A DNA stretch of 64,000 nucleotides from Acidovorax delafieldii (GTDB lineage: Bacteria; Pseudomonadota; Gammaproteobacteria; Burkholderiales; Burkholderiaceae_C). A program made the translations under genes and the position numbers. Positions 1 to 8,950 of the stretch are shown here, piece after piece; position 1 is the stretch's first letter, and every line of letters starts with the position of its first letter. The notes below the pieces were generated by a model that saw nothing but the letters and a program-made list of their open reading frames with translations, ran no database searches and was not told the origin of the DNA. The stretch lies in NCBI GenBank assembly GCA_002377855.1, contig DFQQ01000023.1, forward strand, positions 124,001 through 188,000, written 5' to 3'.

Positions 1-885
1 TCGCTGGCCCGTGCGCAGGGCACGGCGGCGAGCGCGCCTGCCGCGGCGGGCGTGCGCGTGACCGACGACCGGGGCCGTACCGTGGCCTTGCCCCAGGCGC
101 CGCAGCGCATCGTCAGCCTGCTGCCATCGCTGACCGAAACCATATGCGCGCTGGACCAATGCCACCGCCTGGTGGGGGTGGACCGTTATTCCAACCACCC
201 CGCCAGCGTGCAAAAGCTGCCCAAAGTGGGTGGCGGTCTGGACCCCAACATCGAAGCCATCGTGGCCCTGCGGCCCGATGTGGTGGTGATGTCTGTCTCG
301 TCCCGTGCGGGCGAGCGGCTGGAGGCGCTGGGCGTGAAGGTGGTCACGCTCGAGCCCAAGACCCATGCCGACGTGCAGCGCGTGCTGGGCACCGTGGCCC
401 GCCTGCTGGACCAGCCCGACGACGCCGCCCGCAAGGTGTGGCGCGTCATCGATGCCGCAGTGTCTGCCGCTGCCCAAAGCCTGGCGCCCGAAGCCCGCAA
501 CACCCGCGTGTACTTTGAAGTGAGCCGTGGCCCCTATGGCGCGGGCGAGTCGTCGTTCATCGGTGAAACGCTCACGCGCCTGGGCGTGAAGAACATCGTG
601 ACCGCATCGCTCGGGCCTTTCCCACGCCTGAATCCTGAGTTTGTGGTGCGTGCCAACCCCGACCTCATCATGATGGGCAACCGCAGCATGCAAGGCATGG
701 TGCCGTACCCTGGGTGGGACACCCTCAAGGCCGTGCGCGAGCAGCGCGTATGCGTGTATGGGCCAGACGACTCGGACACCGTGGTGCGCCCCGGCCCGCG
801 CATGGCCGAGGCCGCGCGGCTGATGGCCCAGTGCATCAATGAGAAGATGGCCCGCAAACCCAGCCCTGCAGGCAACCGGCCATGA
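1..885 (+). CDS. btuF: Periplasmic vitamin B12-binding protein, 5'-truncated by window edge
   Basis: Substrate-binding component of an ABC importer, periplasmic; family PF01497. The reading frame is open to base 1 (…SLARAQG TAASAPAAAG…), which looks like the end of a signal peptide, so the true start lies upstream of the window and the GTG at 52 is internal. The mature part has the family's opening (TDDRGRTVALPQAPQRIVSL) and a long helix-rich C half. The stop overlaps btuC by 4 bp (ATGA). Assignment to cobalamin rather than haem or ferric siderophore rests on the adjoining btuC, btuD and cobO; the fold alone does not settle the substrate. Confidence 0.85.
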   Translation, partial: SLARAQGTAASAPAAAGVRVTDDRGRTVALPQAPQRIVSLLPSLTETICALDQCHRLVGVDRYSNHPASVQKLPKVGGGLDPNIEAIVALRPDVVVMSVSSRAGERLEALGVKVVTLEPKTHADVQRVLGTVARLLDQPDDAARKVWRVIDAAVSAAAQSLAPEARNTRVYFEVSRGPYGAGESSFIGETLTRLGVKNIVTASLGPFPRLNPEFVVRANPDLIMMGNRSMQGMVPYPGWDTLKAVREQRVCVYGPDDSDTVVRPGPRMAEAARLMAQCINEKMARKPSPAGNRP

Positions 886-1939
886 GCGAACACAGCCCCC
901 TTCCCGCGGCAGGTCATCAGCGTGCATCCCACGGTGGGCTGCCTACCGCACGGCAGCGCGCATTGTGGCTGTTGCTGGGCTTGGTCGCGCTATCCGTGGT
1001 GCTGGCGGGCGTGGGCGCCAGCGTGGGCAGCACAGGCTTTGACAGCGTGCTGCGCTTGGCCGACGACCCGCTGGCAGCGCGCATCGTGTGGGACATTCGC
1101 CTGCCGCGCAGCCTGGGCGCGTGGCTCGCCGGTGCGCTGCTGGGTCTGGCGGGCGCGGTGGCGCAGGGGTTGTTTCGCAATCCGTTGGCCGACCCCTTTT
1201 TGCTGGGCAGCGCCTCGGGCGCATCGCTGGGCGTGGCGTTGGCCATGGCGTTGTTTGGCGTGGCACCGGCCACCGTGTGGCTGGTCAAACTGGGGCTCAC
1301 GGGTGCGGCCTTCGCAGGCGCTGTGCTGGCCGTGCTGCTCACGCTGCAATTGGCGCGTGGCGTGCAGCACACCCTGCGCTTGTTGCTGGCCGGGGTGATC
1401 GTGGGCGTGGTGCTGGGTGCCATCAAAGACCTCATCACCCTGGCCGCGCCCGACATCATTCCATCCATGCAGGGCTTCAACTTGGGCAGCGCGGGTTTCA
1501 TTGGCTGGGCGTCTTGCGTGCTAATGGCTGCGGCCTGGTGCGTGTGCGCCTTGGCGGCCTGGGTATTCAGCCGTGCGCTGGATGGGCTGAGCCTGGGCGA
1601 GGCCACGGCCGCCAGCCTGGGCCTGCCGCTGGCCCCCATGCGGCTGGCCCTGGTGGCGGTGTTGGCCCTGGCCACCGGCACGGCCGTGGCGCAGACGGGG
1701 CTCATCGCCTTTGTGGGGTTGGCCGCGCCGCACCTGGTGCGCTCCATGGCCAAAATCACCCATGCCTGGCTGGTACTGCTGGCCAGCCTGATGGGCGGCG
1801 TGCTGCTGATGGGGGCCGATGTGCTGGCCCGCTGGGTGATCGCCCCGCAAGAGCTGCCGGTGGGCGTGCTCACGGCCGTGCTGGGCGGCGGCTACTTGCT
1901 GTGGCTGATGCACCGTCGTACCGGACAAGGGGGCGTGCT

Positions 1940-1943
<4 letters not shown>
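882..1943 (+). CDS. btuC: FecCD/BtuC-type ABC transporter permease
   Basis: Inner-membrane permease of the B12 importer, 353 residues, as usual for FecCD-family permeases. About ten hydrophobic segments are visible. The segment RIVWDIRLPRSLGAWLAGA near residue 67 and the region with GLIAFVGLAAPHLVR near residue 272 are characteristic of the family. The latter includes the loop that contacts the ATPase. The ATG overlaps the btuF stop, and its own stop overlaps the GTG of the ATPase gene, so the three are translationally coupled. Confidence 0.9.
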
Positions 1944-2755
<812 letters not shown>

Positions 2756-2770
2756 ACGAGAACCCAACCC

Positions 2771-3340
2771 ATGCAAATTGAAGACGCCCCTACCGAAAAG
2801 CGCTACGAAAAACCTGAGGGCGAACGCCGTGGCCTCATCATTGTCAACACCGGCGACGGCAAGGGCAAAAGCACGGCCGCTTTTGGTTTGGCGCTGCGCG
2901 CCCACGGGCGTGGCAAGGCCGTCAAGATTTACCAGTTCATGAAAGTGCCCACGGCCCGCTTTGGCGAGCACCGCATGTTCGAACAGATCGGCATCCCCAT
3001 CGAAGGCCTGGGCGACGGTTTCAGTTGGAAGAGCCAGGACCTGGAGCATTCCGCCCAACTGGCCCGCGACGGCTGGGAGAAAGCCCGCGCCACCATCCTG
3101 TCAGGGGAGCAATTCTTGGTGGTGCTGGACGAGATCACCTACCCACTGATTTACGGCTGGCTGCCGCTGGAGGGCGTGCTGCAGACCCTGCGCGATCGGC
3201 CCAAGGACGTGCACGTGGTGCTCACGGGCCGTCGCTGCCCTGAAGAGATCATCGAACTGGCTGATACGGTGACCGAGATGAAGCTCATCAAGCACGCCTT
3301 CAAGGCCGGCGTGCCCGCGCAGCGCGGTATTGAGGACTGA
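2771..3340 (+). CDS. cobO: Cob(I)yrinic acid a,c-diamide adenosyltransferase
   Basis: Transfers the adenosyl group of ATP to cob(I)alamin or its corrinoid precursors; CobA/CobO/BtuR family, cytosolic. It is 189 residues, the normal length. The P-loop GDGKGKST near residue 33 and the conserved LVVLDEITY / VHVVLTGR stretches are clear. It starts 15 bp after btuD, so it probably belongs to the same transcript, linking corrinoid uptake to adenosylation. Confidence 0.93.
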   Translation: MQIEDAPTEKRYEKPEGERRGLIIVNTGDGKGKSTAAFGLALRAHGRGKAVKIYQFMKVPTARFGEHRMFEQIGIPIEGLGDGFSWKSQDLEHSAQLARDGWEKARATILSGEQFLVVLDEITYPLIYGWLPLEGVLQTLRDRPKDVHVVLTGRRCPEEIIELADTVTEMKLIKHAFKAGVPAQRGIED

Positions 3341-3883
3341 GCGCTCGGGCCCGTCAACGCCGTCACCGCGCCTGCAGGTTCGCAATCACAGCAGGGCTGC
3401 GGCCGTGCATAGCGCCTGCACCGACGCCGAGTGCTGGGGCCGTGTTTCGCGCCATTGACGAGCAGTGCGACTGCGCCCCCCTTGGCCAGTGGCGCTGTGG
3501 CTCCACAGGCGCTGCAGGGCTCGCTGCGCGCCGCGCAAGAGGCGCCCGGCGTGGCCTTGTGCAGCTTTGGCGCTTCATCCCCATCGCACACCCTGCACTG
3601 CACCAGCGACTGCGCGAGTTGGAGGGCGATTGATTGCTCGCTGCCAGTGCGCTCGGCATACCGCGCAAGGGGTTTTGGCGCCAAAAGTGCAGGGCGCTTT
3701 TGGTGACGCCGAGCCGTTGCCAGCAGACCCGGCCGACGGGCGTGGGCCCGTGTGCTGGGCCGCCGGGCCCGGCCGCGCAGTCCGGTGCTTTGGTTTGGCG
3801 CGGCCAAGGCGGCACGTCAGTGCTGTTAGCGCTGCGCAATCAGGCGGTCAGGCAACCCGCCCCATGCGCTGCCCTGTCCAACT
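3341..3883. other. 543-bp gap without a convincing gene
   Basis: Between cobO and the converging LOG-family gene. Short frames occur on both strands, none with a recognisable domain or ribosome-binding site. In plus frame 1, two stretches (3442-3633 and 3634-3906) follow each other across a single TGA and could be the residue of a decayed gene, but I recognise no family in them. Confidence 0.4.
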
Positions 3884-4747
3884 TCACAATTCGTAGAACG
3901 CCTTGATGTAATCCCAGGCTTCTTGCGGGTCGTCGGTGTAGTGGAAGAGCTTGAGGTCTTGTGCCGAGATCGTGCCTTCTTCCACCAGCACCTCGAAGTT
4001 GATGAGGCGCTTCCAGTACTCGGTGCCGCACAGCACGATGGGCACGGGCTTGGCCTTGCCGGTCTGTACCAGCGTCAAGACTTCGAACAGTTCATCCAGC
4101 GTGCCAAAGCCGCCCGGAAAGGCCACCAGAGCCTTTGCGCGCATCATGAAGTGCATCTTGCGCAGCGCAAAGTAATGGAACTTGAAGCACAGCGAAGGCG
4201 TGATGTACGGGTTGCCGCTTTGCTCGTGGGGCAGGGCGATGTTCAGGCCCACGTTCAGCGCGCCTTCGTCGTGCGCGCCACGGTTGGCTGCTTCCATGAT
4301 GCCGGGGCCGCCCCCGGTGCAGATGTACAGGCGCTCTGCCTCTGGCTTGCCATTGCTGTACTGCGCTACCAGCCGCGAGAACTGCCGTGCCAAGTCGTAG
4401 TAGCGGGCATTGCGCACAGCCCGCATGGCCAGCGCAATAAGGGCTTCGTCGCCGCTGGCTTCGGCCTGGGCAAACAGCTGCTGGGCCGTTTCCGGGTCTA
4501 CGAAGCGGGCGCTGCCAAACACCACCACCGTGTTTTCAATGCCTTGGTCAGCCTGGCCCAGATCGGGCTTGAGCATTTCCAGCTGGAAGCGAATGCCGCG
4601 GGTCTCGCGGCGAAACAGAAATTCAGGATCAGCGAAGGCCATGCGGTAGGCGTCGGATTGCAGAGGATTGCCGCCGATGTTGTGGGCATGCAGTTCCGCC
4701 CAGGCATCGGCCAGGCGGCGTTCGTTCAGTTGGGTGTGGGCTTCCAT
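3884..4747 (-). CDS. LOG family protein (TIGR00730-type Rossmann protein)
   Basis: Member of the 'lysine decarboxylase-like' LOG family; characterised members hydrolyse nucleoside 5'-monophosphates (cytokinin-activating phosphoribohydrolase). It is 287 residues, the longer bacterial form with an N-terminal extension of about 90 residues. The nucleotide-binding and catalytic motifs GGGPGIMEAANRGA and PGGFGTLDE are intact. It faces cobO across a long gap and has no obvious operon partner. The real substrate cannot be read from the sequence. Confidence 0.85.
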   Translation of the reverse strand: MEAHTQLNERRLADAWAELHAHNIGGNPLQSDAYRMAFADPEFLFRRETRGIRFQLEMLKPDLGQADQGIENTVVVFGSARFVDPETAQQLFAQAEASGDEALIALAMRAVRNARYYDLARQFSRLVAQYSNGKPEAERLYICTGGGPGIMEAANRGAHDEGALNVGLNIALPHEQSGNPYITPSLCFKFHYFALRKMHFMMRAKALVAFPGGFGTLDELFEVLTLVQTGKAKPVPIVLCGTEYWKRLINFEVLVEEGTISAQDLKLFHYTDDPQEAWDYIKAFYEL

Positions 4748-4830
4748 GGTCTTTGGCTTCAGTCGGTCGCAGGAGGATCGGTGGTTGCAGGCGTTTGCTG
4801 ACCACGCCGCTGGTGCGGCGCGGGGGCAGC

Positions 4831-4893
4831 ATTTGTATCAAATATGGCTCTGGCGCTTGTATATCAAGCGCGATTAGCTATCAAGAATGTAGC
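4831..4893 (+). repeat. Dispersed repeat overlapping the crcB 3' end
   Basis: Contains GGCTCTGGCGCTT, GTATATC, AAGCGCGATTAGCTATCAA and a final GTAGC. The inverted GGCGCTT/AAGCGC pair would form a stem. The last codons and stop of crcB (LIANRA-stop) are read from this copy. Confidence 0.75.
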
Positions 4894-5247
4894 ATTGTGC
4901 ATGCCGGCCACGGTGAGCAGCAGCGAGCCTAGCAGGTGCACTGTGGTGGTGCCCAGGGCCAGCAGGTAGCGTTGCTGCTGCAGCATGCCCACCACCTCGG
5001 CAGAAAAACTGGAAAAGGTGGTGAGTGCGCCCAGAAAACCGGTGACTAGCGCCAGGCGCCAGGTCGGGTCCAGCTGGGGCAGGGCCTGGAATACAGCCAC
5101 GAACACGCCGACCAGGTAGCCGCCCACCAGGTTGGCGGCGAGGGTACCCCAGGGAATCAGCCCGCCAGGGCTCAGCCACAGCCCCAGGCGCCAACGGGCC
5201 AGGGCCCCGAGGCTGGCACCCGCACAGATGGACAGAACTTGCAACAT
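4864..5247 (-). CDS. crcB: Fluoride-specific ion channel
   Basis: Fluc-family fluoride exporter that works as a dual-topology dimer in the inner membrane. It is 127 residues with four hydrophobic helices, starting at ATG 5247; an upstream in-frame ATG at 5277 would add ten polar residues not expected in this family. Family motifs GTLAANLVGGYLVG and TGFLGALTTFSSFS are present. The C-terminus LIANRA-stop comes from a dispersed repeat. Only 40 bp separate it from the TRAP permease gene upstream, so no fluoride riboswitch fits there. Confidence 0.9.
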   Translation of the reverse strand: MLQVLSICAGASLGALARWRLGLWLSPGGLIPWGTLAANLVGGYLVGVFVAVFQALPQLDPTWRLALVTGFLGALTTFSSFSAEVVGMLQQQRYLLALGTTTVHLLGSLLLTVAGMHNATFLIANRA

Positions 5248-5287
5248 TCCGCGACTGTAGCAGCGCGGTAGCGGCAATGTCCGGTGG

Positions 5288-6592
5288 TCAGCGCTGCGAC
5301 ATCTGCTGCGGTAGCCAGGTAACGATGCCCGGAAAGATGTAGAGCAGTGCCACCGCGCCGCACATGAGCAGGAACATGGGCATGGCTACTTTGGCGATCC
5401 AGGGCAACTGCCGCCCGGTCATGCCCTGCAGCACGAACAGATTGAAACCCACGGGCGGTGTGATCTGCGCCATCTCGACCACCAGCACGATGAAGATGCC
5501 AAACCAGATCGGGTCGATGCCGGCCGCCTTCACGGTTGGCATGAGCACGCCCATGGTCAGCACCACCATGGAGATGCCGTCCAGGAAGCAGCCCAGGATG
5601 ATGTAGAACACGGCCAGCGCAACAATGAGCTGGGCTTGGTTGAGCCCGAGCGAGGCGATCCATTCGGCCAGGTGGCGCGGCAGGCCGATGTAGCCCATGG
5701 CCAGCGTCAGAAAGGCCGCACCTGCCAGGATCAGCGCGATCATGCAGTACAGCCGCGTAGCGCCCATCAGCGACTCCTTGAAGGTGGTCCAGCTCATCGA
5801 GCCCTGCACGGCCGACAGCACCAGCGAGCCCACCACGCCCACGGCGGCCGCTTCGGTGGCCGTGGCAAAGCCGGTGTAGATGCTGCCCAGCACGGCGGCA
5901 ATCAGCACCACCACGGGGATGAGGCTGCGTGACTCCGAGAGCTTTTGCATGAAGGTCATGCGGACATCGGCGGCGGGTACTTGCTCGGGGTGGCGCAGCG
6001 CCCACACCATGATGTAGCCCGAGAACAAGGCCGCCAGCAGAATGCCCGGCAGCACGCCCGCAATGAACAGCTGCGAGATCGACACTTCGGCCGATACGCC
6101 GTAAACGATCATGATGATCGACGGCGGAATCAAGAGACCCAGCGTACTGGCCCCTGCCAGTGTGCCCACCACCATGTGCTCGGGGTAGCCCCGGCGTGAC
6201 AGCTCGGGCAGCGTCATCTTGCCGATGGTGGCGCAGGTGGCGGCACTCGACCCTGACACGGCAGCAAAGATGGTGCAGCCCACCACGTTGGTGTGCAGCA
6301 GGCGGCCTGGCAGCGCCTGCACCCAGGGGGCGAGGCCCTTGAACATGTCTTGCGACAGCCGCGTTCGAAACAGGATTTCTCCCATCCAGATGAACAGGGG
6401 CAGGGCGGTCAAGGTCCAGCTGGAGGCGCTGCCCCAGATCGTCACCGCCATCGCATCGCCCGCTGGGCGCGACGAGAACAATTGCATGCCGATCCAGGCA
6501 ACGCCCGAGAGGGTCAGGCCGATCCAGACCCCACTGCCCAGAATGAGGAACAGCGACAGGACAAGGAGGCCGGTGATGGCGAGATCACTCAT
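5288..6592 (-). CDS. dctM: TRAP transporter large permease (DctM)
   Basis: Twelve-helix subunit of a tripartite ATP-independent periplasmic transporter, 434 residues, typical length. It carries the family stretches LPLFIWMGEILFRT, NVVGCTIFAAVSGSSAATCATIG and TPPVGFNLFVLQG. It follows dctQ by about 20 bp in a dctP-dctQ-dctM operon. The substrate is unknown; the divergent regulator and 5-oxoprolinase gene make an organic acid such as 5-oxoproline a reasonable guess. Confidence 0.92.
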   Translation of the reverse strand: MSDLAITGLLVLSLFLILGSGVWIGLTLSGVAWIGMQLFSSRPAGDAMAVTIWGSASSWTLTALPLFIWMGEILFRTRLSQDMFKGLAPWVQALPGRLLHTNVVGCTIFAAVSGSSAATCATIGKMTLPELSRRGYPEHMVVGTLAGASTLGLLIPPSIIMIVYGVSAEVSISQLFIAGVLPGILLAALFSGYIMVWALRHPEQVPAADVRMTFMQKLSESRSLIPVVVLIAAVLGSIYTGFATATEAAAVGVVGSLVLSAVQGSMSWTTFKESLMGATRLYCMIALILAGAAFLTLAMGYIGLPRHLAEWIASLGLNQAQLIVALAVFYIILGCFLDGISMVVLTMGVLMPTVKAAGIDPIWFGIFIVLVVEMAQITPPVGFNLFVLQGMTGRQLPWIAKVAMPMFLLMCGAVALLYIFPGIVTWLPQQMSQR

Positions 6593-6613
6593 AGTAGGTA
6601 ATGCCTGGGTTGA

Positions 6614-7123
6614 TCATTCATTGCGCAAGGCTTCGCCGGGGTGGGCTTCGGCGCGCTTGCCCATCATTTCCAGCACCAGCTCGTCGATGAAGGCAATGGC
6701 CAGAATCACCGTGCCCACGGCCATGGCGATTTGCGGAATCCACAGCGGTGTGGCGTCGCTGCCCGTGGAGATGTCGTGAAACTCGTGCGACTGCCAGGCC
6801 AGCTTGCAGCTGTACACCGCAAACAGCAGCGCCAGCAGCGTGGCAATGGCCAGGGCCCATACCTCAAACGCCTTCTTGGCTCCGCCCTTGAGGAAGTTGA
6901 GCAGCAGCGTCACGCGGATGTGTTCACCGCGCTTGAGGGTGTGGGCCAGCGCCAAAAAACCCGAAGCAGCCATCAGGTAACCGGCATAGGCATCGGTGCC
7001 CGGCACGTGGAAATGGAACTGCCGGCTGGCGATGGACAGAAGCACCATGCCCAGCAGGCCGACCATGAAAAGCGCCGCCAGGGCGGCGGCGCTGTCGTAC
7101 AGAAAATCCAGAAGACGACGCAT
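6614..7123 (-). CDS. dctQ: TRAP transporter small permease (DctQ)
   Basis: Four-helix small membrane subunit, 169 residues. DctQ hallmarks are the first helix after LLDFLYDSAAALAALFM, the stretch HVPGTDAYAGYLMAASGFLALAHTLKRGEHIRVT split over helices 2-3, and the acidic tail. It lies between dctP and dctM with short gaps, so it is part of one transcript. Confidence 0.9.
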   Translation of the reverse strand: MRRLLDFLYDSAAALAALFMVGLLGMVLLSIASRQFHFHVPGTDAYAGYLMAASGFLALAHTLKRGEHIRVTLLLNFLKGGAKKAFEVWALAIATLLALLFAVYSCKLAWQSHEFHDISTGSDATPLWIPQIAMAVGTVILAIAFIDELVLEMMGKRAEAHPGEALRNE

Positions 7124-7141
7124 GTGCGTGGGTGCCTGGGC

Positions 7142-8125
7142 TTACTTGCGGTAGGCGTCAATCAGCGCCTTGCCTTCGGGGCCGGCCTTGTCCAGCCATT
7201 CCTTGAGCATGGTGTCGCCGACCTTGGCCATGTCGGCCTTGAGGGCGGCGGGCGGCGCTTCTACCGCCATGCCATTGGCCTTGAGCTTGGCGATGGTGTC
7301 GGTGTTGACCTTGGCGCTGCTGGCCCAGCCACGCGCTTCGGCGTCGGCACCGGCCTTGAGCAGCGCATCCTGGCTGGGCTTGTCCAGCGCGTCAAACGCC
7401 TTCTTGTTGACCAGCACCGCATTCTTTGGCAGCCAGGCTTGCGTGTCGTAGTAGAACTTGAGGTGCTCGTACAGCTTGCTGTCGACCCCGGTGGCGCCAG
7501 AGGTCATGGTGGACTCGACCACGCCTGTGGCTAGGGCTTGCGAGAACTCTGCAGCCTGCACGGTGACGGGCTGTGCGCCCACCAGCTCGGCAATGCGCGC
7601 GGTGGCAGGGCTGTAGGCGCGCCACTTGATGCCCTTGAGGTCAGCGGCCGAGGCCAGAGGCTTCTTGGTGTAGATGCCTTGCGGTGGCCAGGCCACGGCG
7701 TACAGCAGCACCATGCCTTGTTCGGCCAGTTTCTTTTCGAGGAAAGGCTTTTGCGCAGCGTAGAGCTTCTTGGAAGCGTCGTAGCTGTCGGCCAGGAAGG
7801 GCAGGCCGTCCACGCCGAAAAGCTGCCATTCGTTCTGGAAGTTGGCCAGCAGGATCTCGCCCATCTGTGCCTGGCCGCCTTGCACCGCACGCTTGATCTC
7901 TGGCGCCTTGAACAGGGCTGCGTTGGCATGCACCGTGATCTTGAACTTGCCACCCGTAGCCTTGTCCACGTCGCTGGCCAGTTGGGTCAGGTTCTCGGTA
8001 TGGAAGTTGGTGGCTGGGTACGCGGCAGCGAGATCCCACTTGGTCTGCGCAAATGCCGAGGTGGCTGAAACGCCGCAAGCCAAGGCCAGACCAAGGGTGG
8101 ACAGGGAAAAGATTCGACGCTTCAT
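7142..8125 (-). CDS. dctP: TRAP transporter solute-binding protein (DctP)
   Basis: Periplasmic binding subunit, 327 residues from ATG 8125, which has a GGAGAT ribosome-binding site. The longer frame to 8170 lacks one and would put polar residues before the signal peptide. The signal peptide is MKRRIFSLSTLGLALACG…SAFA, cleaved before QTKWDL. The conserved Arg/ligand-clamp region lies around residues 150-200 (KGIKWRAYSP). It is the first gene of the TRAP operon and divergent from the regulator at 8306. Confidence 0.9.
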   Translation of the reverse strand: MKRRIFSLSTLGLALACGVSATSAFAQTKWDLAAAYPATNFHTENLTQLASDVDKATGGKFKITVHANAALFKAPEIKRAVQGGQAQMGEILLANFQNEWQLFGVDGLPFLADSYDASKKLYAAQKPFLEKKLAEQGMVLLYAVAWPPQGIYTKKPLASAADLKGIKWRAYSPATARIAELVGAQPVTVQAAEFSQALATGVVESTMTSGATGVDSKLYEHLKFYYDTQAWLPKNAVLVNKKAFDALDKPSQDALLKAGADAEARGWASSAKVNTDTIAKLKANGMAVEAPPAALKADMAKVGDTMLKEWLDKAGPEGKALIDAYRK

Positions 8126-8213
8126 GAGAGATCTCCGCGAGGTTGAGGTCAATGAACAGTGCTGTGCCAATGTATTCGGATGCCCCAGCGACGGGGCTAG
8201 GTGTTTTGCCTTA

Positions 8214-8257
8214 ACGTTGACAAATTGGCGTCAAATTATTGTCAACGTACCTACAAT
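8214..8257. promoter_or_regulatory. Probable operator: perfect 10-bp inverted repeat
   Basis: ACGTTGACAA at 8214-8223 is exactly mirrored by TTGTCAACGT at 8239-8248, with 15 bp between. A further TGACG/CGTCA half-site lies in the spacer. A TACAAT box at 8252-8257 could be the -10 of the regulator gene. The site sits between dctP and the winged-helix regulator and is the natural binding site for that regulator. Confidence 0.6.
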
Positions 8258-8305
8258 AAAACAGCATGCACAACTTGTGCCAGTTCAACTTTCAAGAGGG
8301 GCGCC

Positions 8306-8854
8306 ATGCCAGCCAAGCCTGCAGCCAAAGCAACGAGCCCTCGGGGCGCCGAGCCAGTGCCCATCGTCTCGTCTGCCCATCTGGTGTCTGCGCGCAGCGC
8401 GGAGATGAGCGAGTTTGAGTTCGGCCTCATCGTGGCGGGCAACGCGTTTCACCGGTGGGTGGTGCATTGCATGTCGGCGGCTGGCCTCAAGGACCTGACC
8501 CCTCTGGACGTGGTCGTGCTGCACCACGTGACGCACCGCGCGCGCGACAAGCGCTTGGCCGACATCTGCTTCATCATGAATGTGGAGGACACGCATCTGG
8601 TGAACTACGCCCTGAAAAAACTGCAGACCCTGGGCGTGGTGGCGTCGCAGAAAAACGGCAAGGAAGTGACCTATGCCGCCACCGATACGGGTCGTGCCTA
8701 CGTTCAGCGCTACCGCGAGATCCGCGAGTCCTGCCTGATTGATGCGCTGAACGCCGACGACGCTTTGAACCGCGACATTGGCGAGCTGGCCCGATTGCTG
8801 CGAGTGCTATCGGGCATGTATGACCAGGCTGCGCGCTCTGCGGCTTCGCTTTGA
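8306..8854 (+). CDS. MarR-like winged-helix transcriptional regulator
   Basis: Cytosolic DNA-binding protein, 182 residues from ATG 8306, preceded by AAGAGGGG. The frame is open from 8201, but the extra 35 residues have no ribosome-binding site and overlap the operator. Winged-helix part spans roughly residues 60-140 (LTPLDVVVLHHVTHRARDK, then LADICFIMNVEDTHLVNYAL). A basic Pro/Ala-rich leader of about 30 residues precedes it. It is divergent from the TRAP operon and upstream of 5-oxoprolinase, so it probably controls both. The ligand is unknown. Confidence 0.8.
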   Translation: MPAKPAAKATSPRGAEPVPIVSSAHLVSARSAEMSEFEFGLIVAGNAFHRWVVHCMSAAGLKDLTPLDVVVLHHVTHRARDKRLADICFIMNVEDTHLVNYALKKLQTLGVVASQKNGKEVTYAATDTGRAYVQRYREIRESCLIDALNADDALNRDIGELARLLRVLSGMYDQAARSAASL

Positions 8855-8880
8855 TCCGAGTGAACGCGGTTTTCTGAAAA

Positions 8881-8944
8881 TTTGAATGAAAAGTGGCTGT
8901 GGCGCTTTTGGGTAAAGCGGCTACAGCTATAAATTAAATAGCAT
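8881..8944 (+). repeat. Dispersed repeat before the 5-oxoprolinase gene
   Basis: Begins TTTGAATGAA, then GTGGCTGTGGCGCTTTT, TAAAGCGG, CAGCTATAAATTAAATAGCA. It aligns along its length with the copy at 59881. It ends 6 bp before the 5-oxoprolinase ATG and so occupies the place of the ribosome-binding site. Confidence 0.8.
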
Positions 8945-8950
8945 TTTCCT

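Noticed and set aside
1088..1939. Upstream extension of the btuD frame
   Set aside because: Gly/Arg/Ala-rich shadow of btuC; the ATPase domain begins only after GTG 1940.
5248..5287. Fluoride riboswitch before crcB
   Set aside because: Only 40 bp lie between dctM and crcB, too short for the motif.
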